Below are positions 16,741-24,441 of a stretch of 64,000 nt of DNA, one piece after another; within the stretch, counting starts at the first letter, position 1; each line of letters opens with the position of its first letter. Made by a program: the position numbers and the translations under genes. The notes under the pieces were generated by a model. It was not told the DNA's origin, did not search any database, and was given only the letters and a program-made list of their open reading frames with translations. Source of the stretch: Bacteroidia bacterium (GTDB taxonomy: Bacteria; Bacteroidota; Bacteroidia; Cytophagales; Cyclobacteriaceae). Location of the stretch: assembly GCA_030432655.1 (NCBI GenBank), contig JAUILA010000005.1, forward strand, positions 62,001-126,000, given 5' to 3'.

Positions 16741-17771
16741 GAAGATTTCCTGCAGAATGGGAGAAGCAGGAGGCAACGCTGCTATGTTTCCCACACAACG
16801 GACGGGACTGGCCGGGGAAATACGGCGCCATAAAATGGGCGTTCGCCGAATTTATTAAGAAAATATCTGCACGCCAGGCGGTTTACCTGGTGGTCAAAAA
16901 CACTTCATTTGCGGGGAAGGTGCAAGAGCTCCTTGAAATGGCAGATGTAAATATGAAACGCGTATCTTTCATCGAGCAAAGGACCAACCGCAGCTGGATG
17001 CGTGATTCCGGTCCCATTATCGTTCAGGAAGGTAATGAAAGAGTGGCACTCAATTTTAATTTTAACGGATGGGCCAAATATTCCAACCATCACCTGGACA
17101 AGAAAGTACCTGATACAGTGGCAAATTTTATGAAGCTGCCTGTCCGCCGGGCCGAGTACAAAGGGAAACCTGTTATCCTCGAGGGGGGCGCGATTGACAC
17201 CAACGGAAAAGGAACGCTGCTCACCTCAGAAGAATGTCTGCTACACCCGGATATCCAGGTGCGTAATAAAGGATTCTCCCGGGATAATTATGAGGAAATT
17301 TTTGCCGAATTCCTGGGAATTGAAAAAGTAATCTGGCTGGGTAATGGAATCGAAGGAGATGATACACACGGCCACATTGATGATCTGTGCAGGTTTATAA
17401 CGGATGATACCGTGATCACAGTTATTGAGCATGACAGAAAGGATAAGAATTTCAGACCACTGCAGGATAACCTGAAACGACTCGAAAAGGCACGTCTGGC
17501 TGACGGAAAACAACTGTCAGTGATCGAATTACCTATGCCAAAAAAGATCATATTTGACGGCCTGAGACTCCCGGCGAGTTATGCGAATTTTCTTTTTATT
17601 AATGGAGCGGTACTGGTACCGGTGTTTAATGATCCGAATGACCGGGTGGCGTTAAATATCCTGGAAGAAGCGTTACCCGCGAGAGAAATAATCCCGGTCA
17701 GCGCCATCGATCTTATCTGGGGATTTGGTACCCTTCATTGCCTCAGCCAGCAAATACCACTTTGTAAATGA
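16737..17771 (+). CDS. aguA: agmatine deiminase
   Basis: A 344-residue peptidylarginine-deiminase-fold enzyme converting agmatine to N-carbamoylputrescine and ammonia. Motifs: FPAEWEKQEATLLCFP at the start, RSWMRDSGPI, ILEGGAID, GDDTHGHIDDLCRF (catalytic His/Asp region) and the nucleophile C335 in GTLHCLSQQIP close to the C-terminus. Overlaps aguB upstream (ATGA) and the M90-like peptidase gene downstream by 4 bp, so the three are one transcription unit. Confidence 0.96.
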   Translation: MRRFPAEWEKQEATLLCFPHNGRDWPGKYGAIKWAFAEFIKKISARQAVYLVVKNTSFAGKVQELLEMADVNMKRVSFIEQRTNRSWMRDSGPIIVQEGNERVALNFNFNGWAKYSNHHLDKKVPDTVANFMKLPVRRAEYKGKPVILEGGAIDTNGKGTLLTSEECLLHPDIQVRNKGFSRDNYEEIFAEFLGIEKVIWLGNGIEGDDTHGHIDDLCRFITDDTVITVIEHDRKDKNFRPLQDNLKRLEKARLADGKQLSVIELPMPKKIIFDGLRLPASYANFLFINGAVLVPVFNDPNDRVALNILEEALPAREIIPVSAIDLIWGFGTLHCLSQQIPLCK

Positions 17772-18622
17772 CTTCGGGACTGGTAATCATTATCATTCTA
17801 TTCGCCTTAATTCTTTTTGCCGCAGGAATAATTTTCTGGTCGACTCTGAATTCGGTAGTTGATCTTTTTAATCACGCGACCAGATACCGCTTCAAACATT
17901 TATGGTACAGCGTTTTTTCAAAGCAGGGACTGAACATCCACCAACGGGAAATTCTCCTGAAGAATTTCACCTATTATCAAAAACTGGACGCTGAAAACAA
18001 GTGGCTTTTTGAGCGTCGCGTTAGGACTTTTATGGGCATGAAGGAATTTATTGTCAGGACTGACGAGTTTGAACTTACTGAGGAGATGAAGGTTATGATA
18101 TCCGCCTGTGCGGTCCAGCTTAGCTTTGGGTTTCCGGGGATATTTTTCAGGCACTTCTACAGAATCCTGATCTATCCGGATGATTATTATTCCACCATCA
18201 CCAAAAAGTATCATCAGGGGGAAGTCAACCGCGGTGGAATCATCGTACTAAGCTGGAAAAATTTTCTTCTGGGTTACATGGAGGAGAATGACGGACGGAA
18301 TCTCGGGTTGCATGAAATGGCCCACGCGTTATTGCTGGAAGACGCGATTATGAACGGGGAATTCGAATTTCTGGATGGCGAGGCGCTTGAAATGTGGGAA
18401 GAGCTGGTTGTTCACGAGATGATCCTGATACAAAACGGAAATTCTATTTTTCGCAGGTATGGTGCATCCAATCGACATGAACTTTTCGCAGTGGCTGTCG
18501 AAGTATATTTCGAACAACCACTGCAGATGAAACAATACAGTCCGAGATTGTATGCCACCATGAGTAAATTACTCAATCAGGACATCCTGGCACTGGCACC
18601 GGTCAGTCAAGCTCACCTATAA
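17768..18622 (+). CDS. M90 (MtfA-like) zinc peptidase with N-terminal membrane anchor
   Basis: A 284-residue protein with one N-terminal transmembrane helix (about 4-28, LVIIIILFALILFAAGIIFW) and a metallopeptidase domain of the M90/MtfA type. The zinc motif HEMAH is at 182-186 (GLHEMAHALLLEDA), and RHELFAVAVEVYFEQP later supplies the probable third ligand Glu. MtfA proteins are Mlc-associated peptidases in enterobacteria; here only the fold can be claimed. It is translationally coupled to agmatine deiminase; that link is common positional sharing and not evidence of a polyamine role. Its 3' end overlaps the convergent gene by 20 bp. Confidence 0.85.
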   Translation: MTSGLVIIIILFALILFAAGIIFWSTLNSVVDLFNHATRYRFKHLWYSVFSKQGLNIHQREILLKNFTYYQKLDAENKWLFERRVRTFMGMKEFIVRTDEFELTEEMKVMISACAVQLSFGFPGIFFRHFYRILIYPDDYYSTITKKYHQGEVNRGGIIVLSWKNFLLGYMEENDGRNLGLHEMAHALLLEDAIMNGEFEFLDGEALEMWEELVVHEMILIQNGNSIFRRYGASNRHELFAVAVEVYFEQPLQMKQYSPRLYATMSKLLNQDILALAPVSQAHL

Positions 18623-19070
18623 ACGGAATATTCTCCAGGATGGTAGATCTTGTTTTACTTACAAAATATTCTTCCAGTTGATAGAATTGCGCCGCTGTTT
18701 TAACATCAACTGACTTTTTAACTTTTTTCACATATGTTTCGACCAGTTTATCAGAAGACTTCCGCAGGCTCATCATACTGGCCATCATTTCAGCCGTTGT
18801 TTCATCATCAAGTGAGAGATAGTTCTCGGCATACTGATTAAGAAGCTCGATTCGCTCCTTACCAAGTTCTTTCCGCTTTGTTTCATATTCATCATAGAGC
18901 GTCCAGAATGCATCTGCCTTCTGACCCTCAAGATCAATGAATTCAGATACAATTGCTTTTTTCTCCATCCCGAAAAGGGACTGGATCATATCGATTTGTT
19001 CTTTATCGGTTTGTGCATTAACTGCCGAAAAGCCAAACACGATTACAGCGAATAGAAGGATTTTTTTCAT
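18603..19070 (-). CDS. small periplasmic helical protein
   Basis: A 155-residue protein with a Sec signal (KKILLFAVIVFGFSAVNAQ). The mature part is almost fully helical and charged (DLEGQKADAFWTLYDEYETK, KERIELLNQYAENYLSL), with low aromatic content; it recalls Spy/CpxP-like periplasmic helical proteins but has no clear signature. Its last 20 bp overlap the 3' end of the M90-like gene on the other strand. Function unknown. Confidence 0.7.
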   Translation of the reverse strand: MKKILLFAVIVFGFSAVNAQTDKEQIDMIQSLFGMEKKAIVSEFIDLEGQKADAFWTLYDEYETKRKELGKERIELLNQYAENYLSLDDETTAEMMASMMSLRKSSDKLVETYVKKVKKSVDVKTAAQFYQLEEYFVSKTRSTILENIPFIGELD

Positions 19071-19148
19071 CAGGTAAGATTTAAATTTTCTTAAAGTAAG
19101 TTAGTGCATAACTGACTGATTTAAAATTTTTTACCTTACCATCTTTTT

Positions 19149-19583
19149 TTATTTACCGCCTTTTTTCAGATAAATGACAATAACACCAAATGCTCCGCGC
19201 ATTCCATAAGCACTTGTCGATGCAACATCCTTGATTACCCGTACCCGGTCAATATCCATGGGGTCGACCAGCGCAGCCGCCTGGGCGTAATCACCCACCG
19301 GGACATTATTTATAACAAACAACGGTTCAGTATCACCCGTCATTCGGGCGGAACCACGAACGTTGACACGATAGGTGTCACCGGATTTCTGGACCATTAC
19401 GCCCGGCACTCTTTTCAGGTATTCGCCCAGATCCTGGTAACTTATATTTTCACGGGCAGGGTCAACAGTATTAGTGGAAATATCGCTCTTTGCGGTCTTG
19501 TTCGTAGAATTACACGCTGAAATGATGATCAGCGATGCGCAAAAGATAAAAAGCAACGCAATCTTATTATTCGATAGGTTCAT
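19149..19583 (-). CDS. stand-alone TonB-receptor plug-domain lipoprotein
   Basis: A 144-residue lipoprotein: signal with lipobox ISAC (C about 24), a Thr/Asn-rich linker, then a TonB-dependent receptor plug-like domain without a barrel. The plug signatures are YLKRVPGVMVQKSGDTYRV, NVRGSARMTGDTEPLFVINN, DRVRVIKDVASTSAYGMRGA and GVIVIYLKKG, i.e. the stretch normally ending where the barrel begins. The complete ORF ends with a stop right after this motif, so it is not an assembly truncation. Similar free plug proteins exist in Bacteroidota, but I know of no defined role. Confidence 0.82.
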   Translation of the reverse strand: MNLSNNKIALLFIFCASLIIISACNSTNKTAKSDISTNTVDPARENISYQDLGEYLKRVPGVMVQKSGDTYRVNVRGSARMTGDTEPLFVINNVPVGDYAQAAALVDPMDIDRVRVIKDVASTSAYGMRGAFGVIVIYLKKGGK

Positions 19584-19707
19584 TATTTACTGAATTTACA
19601 AAATTTCAATCTATTGACCAGTCTGATTACATGATTGTTGTCTTATATATCTAACTTAAACGTCAGATCAGCACTAATTCTCCGCCAACGGAATCATTCG
19701 CAATAAC

Positions 19708-20823
19708 ATGTTCCATTTTTCCCCGAAGACTCATCGTAATATATCAAGAATCATTCCTTTTGGCGCTATTTGGTTATTCACTGGCTGGGTCTTTCTGCTC
19801 GTGGAGGCCGCTGCGACAAGATCGCCGATGGATGTGCCAGATTCCGCAATTCAACTGGATTTTCGCATTTTCATATTCTCCAGTGTGGCTATTTTTCTTT
19901 TCGGACTAATGATAGGCACCATAGAAATGATCTTTCTTGAAAACCTCTTCAGGAATAAACGGTTCATAACAAAAATACTTTACAAGCTCGATCTTTATAT
20001 CTTTCTTCTGCTGCTGGTTATTTGTATCACTTTTCCTATTGCCGCGTCACTGGAGGCAGGTCTGCCGCTATTTCATCCGCAAATTTGGGAACGCTTCAAG
20101 GGATTTCTGTTCAGTTATACGTTTCTCAGCACATTACTGCAAATGGCATTTTCACTTTTCCTGTGCCTTCTTTACGCAGGGATCAGTGAAAACCTGGGGC
20201 ATGCGGTGCTGGTTAATTTCTTTACCGGAAAATACCACCAGCCGCTGGAGGAAAAACGCATTTTTATGTTCCTGGATATGAAATCATCCACCACTTTCGC
20301 AGAACAACTTGGTCATATCCAGTATTTTGATCTGCTGCAGGATTACTACAATGACTTGTCAGCATCCATCATAAATTACTGGGGAGAAGTTTACCAATAT
20401 GTTGGGGATGAAGTGGTGGTTTCCTGGCCGGTCAGCCGGGGCCTGGAGAATAATAACTGTATACGCAGTTTCTTCGCGATGAAAGGTGACTTGCTCAAAA
20501 AAGCGGATCATTATCTTGAGAAATACGGGGTGGTTCCTACCTTCAAAGCCGGAGCGCATCTTGGCTATGTAACCACCGGTGAAATTGGTTCACTTAAAAA
20601 GGAAATCATTTTTACCGGGGATGTACTGAATGTCACATCGCGAATCCAGGGATTATGCAATGCCTACAAGGAGGAACTGCTGGTTTCAGAATACTTATCC
20701 GTTTCATTATCACCAACAAGTGATTTTGAATTAGCTCCGGTGGATACAGCTAACCTGGCAGGCAGAAAAGAAAGAAAAAAGTTATTTGCTGTCAGGCAAC
20801 TGAACGGGGAAAAGACATATTAA
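19708..20823 (+). CDS. membrane-bound class III nucleotide cyclase
   Basis: A 371-residue protein with four predicted transmembrane helices in the first 170 residues (for example IPFGAIWLFTGWVFLLVEAA and LYIFLLLLVICITFPIAASL) and a cytoplasmic class III adenylate/guanylate cyclase domain. The two metal-binding Asp are present: D190 in FMFLDMKSST and D234 in YVGDEVVVSW; the transition-state Asn/Arg pair appears in GDVLNVTSRIQG. It therefore looks catalytically competent, most likely making cAMP. A Crp/Fnr-like protein is encoded at 51708, but a link is unproven. 11 bp separate it from the MBL hydrolase gene, a probable co-transcript. Confidence 0.9.
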   Translation: MFHFSPKTHRNISRIIPFGAIWLFTGWVFLLVEAAATRSPMDVPDSAIQLDFRIFIFSSVAIFLFGLMIGTIEMIFLENLFRNKRFITKILYKLDLYIFLLLLVICITFPIAASLEAGLPLFHPQIWERFKGFLFSYTFLSTLLQMAFSLFLCLLYAGISENLGHAVLVNFFTGKYHQPLEEKRIFMFLDMKSSTTFAEQLGHIQYFDLLQDYYNDLSASIINYWGEVYQYVGDEVVVSWPVSRGLENNNCIRSFFAMKGDLLKKADHYLEKYGVVPTFKAGAHLGYVTTGEIGSLKKEIIFTGDVLNVTSRIQGLCNAYKEELLVSEYLSVSLSPTSDFELAPVDTANLAGRKERKKLFAVRQLNGEKTY

Positions 20824-20834
20824 AAATCAAACCT

Positions 20835-21863
20835 ATGAAACAGTTTGGAGCGAGGGTGACAAAAAAACTGAAAGAGCGGTATGCGAGATCTCCGCACTGG
20901 ACGGGTAATAAATTTCAAAACCTGGAAGAAACTTCCATGAACATCAGTTTTGAGAATATTCCAAAATTATTGTACCAGCAGTTATGCGAATCGAAGGGAC
21001 GGGAGCCGGAAAGTCCACTGGAAGTTCTATCTTTCCCCGGGCCGGATTTCCTTAAAAAATCGAGCGCATTTATTTGGTACGGACATTCTTCACTGCTGCT
21101 TCGGCTTAACGATAAAACCATTCTGATTGACCCGATGATGGGTCCTGATGCCTCTCCGATAGCTCCGTTCTCTACCAGGAGGTTTTCGGAAAATACCCTG
21201 GACATCATTGATGACATACCACCTGTTGATCTTTTGCTGCTTTCGCATGACCACTACGATCACCTGGATTTATCCAGTATGAGAAAACTGGCGGGTAAAA
21301 CAGGCACTTACTTTACTTCTCTCGGATCCGGCCGGCATCTTAATTACTGGAATATGGCTCATGATAACCTGCGCGAGTTTGACTGGTGGGACACTAAAGA
21401 CTTTGAAGGCATCCGAATTACGTTCACTCCATCACGCCACTTTTCGGGTCGTGGCCTGACAGATCGCTCCAAATCACTTTGGGGCGGCTGGGTGATTGAG
21501 ACCAGCGAATGCAAACTGTTCTTCAGCGGTGACGGTGGTTACGGTGCCCATTTCGCTGAAATAGGTGAGAAACTGGGTCCGTTCGACGTTGGTTTTATGG
21601 AATGCGGGCAGTATAATGAACACTGGCACCAGATCCATATGTACCCCGAAGAAAGTGTGAAGGCGGCCATTGATGCAAAAGTCAGGTGCGCCATGCCGGT
21701 TCACTGGGGGGCATTCTCCCTTGCCCAGCATTCATGGAAAGAACCTGCGGAACGGTTTGTGAAGGAAGCCAAAAAGCAATCATTGCCATTCCTGACACCA
21801 CGCCTTGGACAACTCAGCGGCATGGATGATTCGTCGGGAGAATGGTGGATTGATCACTCCTGA
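20835..21863 (+). CDS. MBL-fold metal-dependent hydrolase (NAPE-PLD/RomA-like)
   Basis: A 342-residue metallo-beta-lactamase-fold protein of the group related to N-acyl-phosphatidylethanolamine phospholipase D and outer-membrane regulator RomA. The zinc motif HDHYDH is at 138-143 (SHDHYDHLD), with TPSRHFSGRGL, FFSGDGGYG and the last ligand His in MPVHWGAFSLAQH. No signal peptide, so cytoplasmic or membrane-associated. Substrate may be a phospholipid or a cyclic metabolite; not determinable. It follows the cyclase gene at 11 bp. Confidence 0.88.
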   Translation: MKQFGARVTKKLKERYARSPHWTGNKFQNLEETSMNISFENIPKLLYQQLCESKGREPESPLEVLSFPGPDFLKKSSAFIWYGHSSLLLRLNDKTILIDPMMGPDASPIAPFSTRRFSENTLDIIDDIPPVDLLLLSHDHYDHLDLSSMRKLAGKTGTYFTSLGSGRHLNYWNMAHDNLREFDWWDTKDFEGIRITFTPSRHFSGRGLTDRSKSLWGGWVIETSECKLFFSGDGGYGAHFAEIGEKLGPFDVGFMECGQYNEHWHQIHMYPEESVKAAIDAKVRCAMPVHWGAFSLAQHSWKEPAERFVKEAKKQSLPFLTPRLGQLSGMDDSSGEWWIDHS

Positions 21864-21979
21864 ATAAACTTGACAGCCAGCTTCAAAATGACAGGAAAAT
21901 TCTGGAAAAACCCTTGGTATACTGCCAGGTTCGGATATCTCCAATCAATTTTGATTATTCATCACAGGGATTACCGGTA

Positions 21980-23146
21980 CTATTGGCCCGTTTGTACAGA
22001 TAACTTCCCGGAGCGCTGAGTTTTCCTTTTTCTACCCGCATACATGACCACACCGGTTACAGGCAGTGTGGCTATCAGCAGGCTGACCAGAAAAGCAAGT
22101 ACTTTGGTAGGCAAACCAAGGATTGCACCCACGTGGAGGTCATAGCCCATGCGCATCAGGTGGTCCGGAACCGAGGCGTCCTCATATTTACCGTAAATGC
22201 TGGGTGTTTCCACCTGAGACAGGGTTAACTGATCAAAAAAGACATAATCAGAATCGTAATATACCCCGTCCCGGTAAGACACTTCCACATAAATACTTAC
22301 CGAATCCGCATAGGGGTAGTGGATCTCAAAATCCTGTGCATCGGGATACGTCTGGTTCAACAGATCAGGAAGCTGATCAATGCCCGGGGTGCCATCCAAA
22401 CTGACCGGCAATTCGGTTTTATTGGCGGGTATGATAAACGCAGGTTCCTTGTCGCCGCCAGCAGTGACATAAAAGACATAAAAGAACCAGTTAAGCCCCA
22501 TAATGAGCCCGGTAAGAACGAAGATCATGGCAATAGAGGAGACATAAAAACCAAGGACCGTGTGAAGATCGAAGTTCTTTCTTCTCCACCGGGTGGAAGC
22601 TTTCCAGTCGAGCCGGAAACGCTGCCTGCGTCCTTTTTTATTCTTAGGCCACCACAATACAATACCCGTGATGATTGAGATTAAAAATAACAGCGTACCA
22701 TAGGAAACAAGCGGTTCGCCGATAGCCGGTGGCAGCCATAAGTGCATATGACCGTCCAGAATAAAAGCAAAAAAACCTTTCTCATGATCGATCCCGTGTA
22801 TAACGTTCCCGGTATACGGGTTCAGAAAAAGTGAATAATAAAATTCAGGTTCCCCTTCGTAGAAGATCACTTCGATCGGACCAGCCCCGTTCTGGTACAG
22901 GACGCCGTGAATGGCTTTACCCGGTATTTCCGTTTCGGCAATTTCCCTGACCCTGGTCGGTGTGAGCCTGGGAAGTGCCTTTTCTTCCACATTTATTTCA
23001 GAAGAAAGAATTGCTGTTATTTCCTGGTTAAAGACCCATAAGGCGCCGGTAACCGCTTCAATAAAAACGATGAGACCTCCGGTCAGTCCTATAAAAAGGT
23101 GAATATACCGGAATATTTTTCGCTTTCTCTTTTTAGACATAAGCAA
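21980..23146 (-). CDS. PepSY-associated transmembrane protein
   Basis: A 388-residue inner-membrane protein of the PepSY_TM family: an N-terminal helix (YIHLFIGLTGGLIVFIEAVTGALW), PepSY-like soluble regions, central helices around LVSYGTLLFLISIITGIVLWW, SSIAMIFVLTGLIMGLNWFF, and a last helix VLAFLVSLLIATLPVTGVVMY. Family members act as reductases or electron-transfer partners in siderophore iron release. Third gene of the iron uptake operon, behind the DUF4374 gene; a terminator-like hairpin lies between, so it may be expressed at a lower level. Confidence 0.9.
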   Translation of the reverse strand: MLMSKKRKRKIFRYIHLFIGLTGGLIVFIEAVTGALWVFNQEITAILSSEINVEEKALPRLTPTRVREIAETEIPGKAIHGVLYQNGAGPIEVIFYEGEPEFYYSLFLNPYTGNVIHGIDHEKGFFAFILDGHMHLWLPPAIGEPLVSYGTLLFLISIITGIVLWWPKNKKGRRQRFRLDWKASTRWRRKNFDLHTVLGFYVSSIAMIFVLTGLIMGLNWFFYVFYVTAGGDKEPAFIIPANKTELPVSLDGTPGIDQLPDLLNQTYPDAQDFEIHYPYADSVSIYVEVSYRDGVYYDSDYVFFDQLTLSQVETPSIYGKYEDASVPDHLMRMGYDLHVGAILGLPTKVLAFLVSLLIATLPVTGVVMYAGRKRKTQRSGKLSVQTGQ

Positions 23147-23178
23147 TAAAAAGGGGGACGTGCTTAAAACGCCCCCCC
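23147..23178 (-). terminator. intra-operon hairpin with U-tract (possible attenuator)
   Basis: GGGGG (23153-23157) plus CGT pairs with ACG plus CCCCC (23169-23176), with one bulged A. On the minus strand the stem is followed by a T-run (A-tract around 23147-23152). It has the form of an intrinsic terminator but lies between two genes of one operon, 6-38 bp downstream of the DUF4374 stop, so partial termination is likely. Confidence 0.65.
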
Positions 23179-23184
23179 GGTTAA

Positions 23185-24438
23185 TTAATACAGATTCGAA
23201 AATCCTTTGATTGTTTTACCTTCGATTTTAGCGCCCTGAACAGCCGTGGCTGAATTGATGTCGACCTGGTATACATAAGCCTCGTCCGCTGTTTCCACAC
23301 TTACGTACACTTTACCATCTTCCACAAGAACCGGGGTAGTATAGCGCTTTGCATGAAGCGGGACGTTCTCTACCGGGGTAACAGTCTGAGCGGCCAGGTC
23401 AAGGATCACCAGTTTCTGGTTGAACATAGTTCTCCCGAAGGCGCCCCAGTACATTTCAAAATTCGGATCTGAACCGGGGTCAACATCTTCGGTGAGCAGG
23501 CGAGCGATTGCTTTGTTATTACCCACGTAATCAAACCAGAAAAGGATTCCGCCATCAGGCGCATTCTCTACGTCAAAGAAATAATTTTCATCAAATTCTG
23601 TTTCCCCGCTGTTTATCTTCAGTATGCCGGAAGGTTTTTCTGTCACGGGCAGGAAGCCGGCAAGGTAAGCCCCGGAAGAGTAAGAATACACATCTCCGTT
23701 ATCCGCTTTGATTAGACCAGTATTCGTACCATTCACCCCGATATTACTTGTCCTGTTATCTTCTATAATTTTGATGGGTTCATTTTCTACGTCAGGATAG
23801 GAATAAACGGCAACATACGCCTTATCCGGACGCGGGGTTGTATAATAACCATTGTCATCAACCAGGTAAAAAGGAATAAACAGGTGATCTCCGGAAACCT
23901 GCAGCGCGGTGGGCCAGGCTGTTACGCCCTCGCCCGGGGTACCGGTATCCTCACTGTAAATAGTAATATCTGTTATGCTGGTAATCGATCCGGTTTCCGC
24001 ATCCATGGAATACAATTTCCGGCTTGTATGGGATCCGTCGCGAGGCGCATCAATAGCGAGCATCGTCTCGTCATTTACATTGCCAAAAACCTCAAGCGGG
24101 GTTTCCAGGATAAATTTGGCGGCTTCAAACAATTCTCCTTCTTCATTCACCTGGTAAACCTGTGCCTCAAAATTGGTATACCCCAGGACAAATAGTGATT
24201 TACCAACGGTGTATGAAAAATTCCAGTCAAATGATTCAAATCCGGAACCTTCGGCGGAAATAGTGCCTTCCATTATATTTTCCCGGGTAATTACATACTC
24301 AGGCTCCTGCTCACCCAGTGTTTTCAGCGTCATGGTAATTCCTTCAGGAAATTCGGCCCTGGGATCATCATCATTATTGTCGCACGCCGCCATCGTCAGT
24401 GACAGTATTATCAGTATGGTTAGTATTGCTTGTTTCAT
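23185..24438 (-). CDS. DUF4374 outer-membrane lipoprotein
   Basis: A 417-residue lipoprotein (lipobox MAAC, C19, followed by DNNDDD). The rest is a beta-propeller-like protein characteristic of DUF4374, which is regularly encoded between a siderophore TonB receptor and a PepSY protein in Bacteroidota. Repeating blade-like segments include KSLFVLGYTNFEAQVYQV, KAYVAVYSYPD and GKVYVSVETADEAYVYQV. Probably a surface or periplasmic accessory to siderophore uptake. Three bases separate it from the receptor gene. Confidence 0.85.
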   Translation of the reverse strand: MKQAILTILIILSLTMAACDNNDDDPRAEFPEGITMTLKTLGEQEPEYVITRENIMEGTISAEGSGFESFDWNFSYTVGKSLFVLGYTNFEAQVYQVNEEGELFEAAKFILETPLEVFGNVNDETMLAIDAPRDGSHTSRKLYSMDAETGSITSITDITIYSEDTGTPGEGVTAWPTALQVSGDHLFIPFYLVDDNGYYTTPRPDKAYVAVYSYPDVENEPIKIIEDNRTSNIGVNGTNTGLIKADNGDVYSYSSGAYLAGFLPVTEKPSGILKINSGETEFDENYFFDVENAPDGGILFWFDYVGNNKAIARLLTEDVDPGSDPNFEMYWGAFGRTMFNQKLVILDLAAQTVTPVENVPLHAKRYTTPVLVEDGKVYVSVETADEAYVYQVDINSATAVQGAKIEGKTIKGFSNLY

Positions 24439-24441
24439 TGT

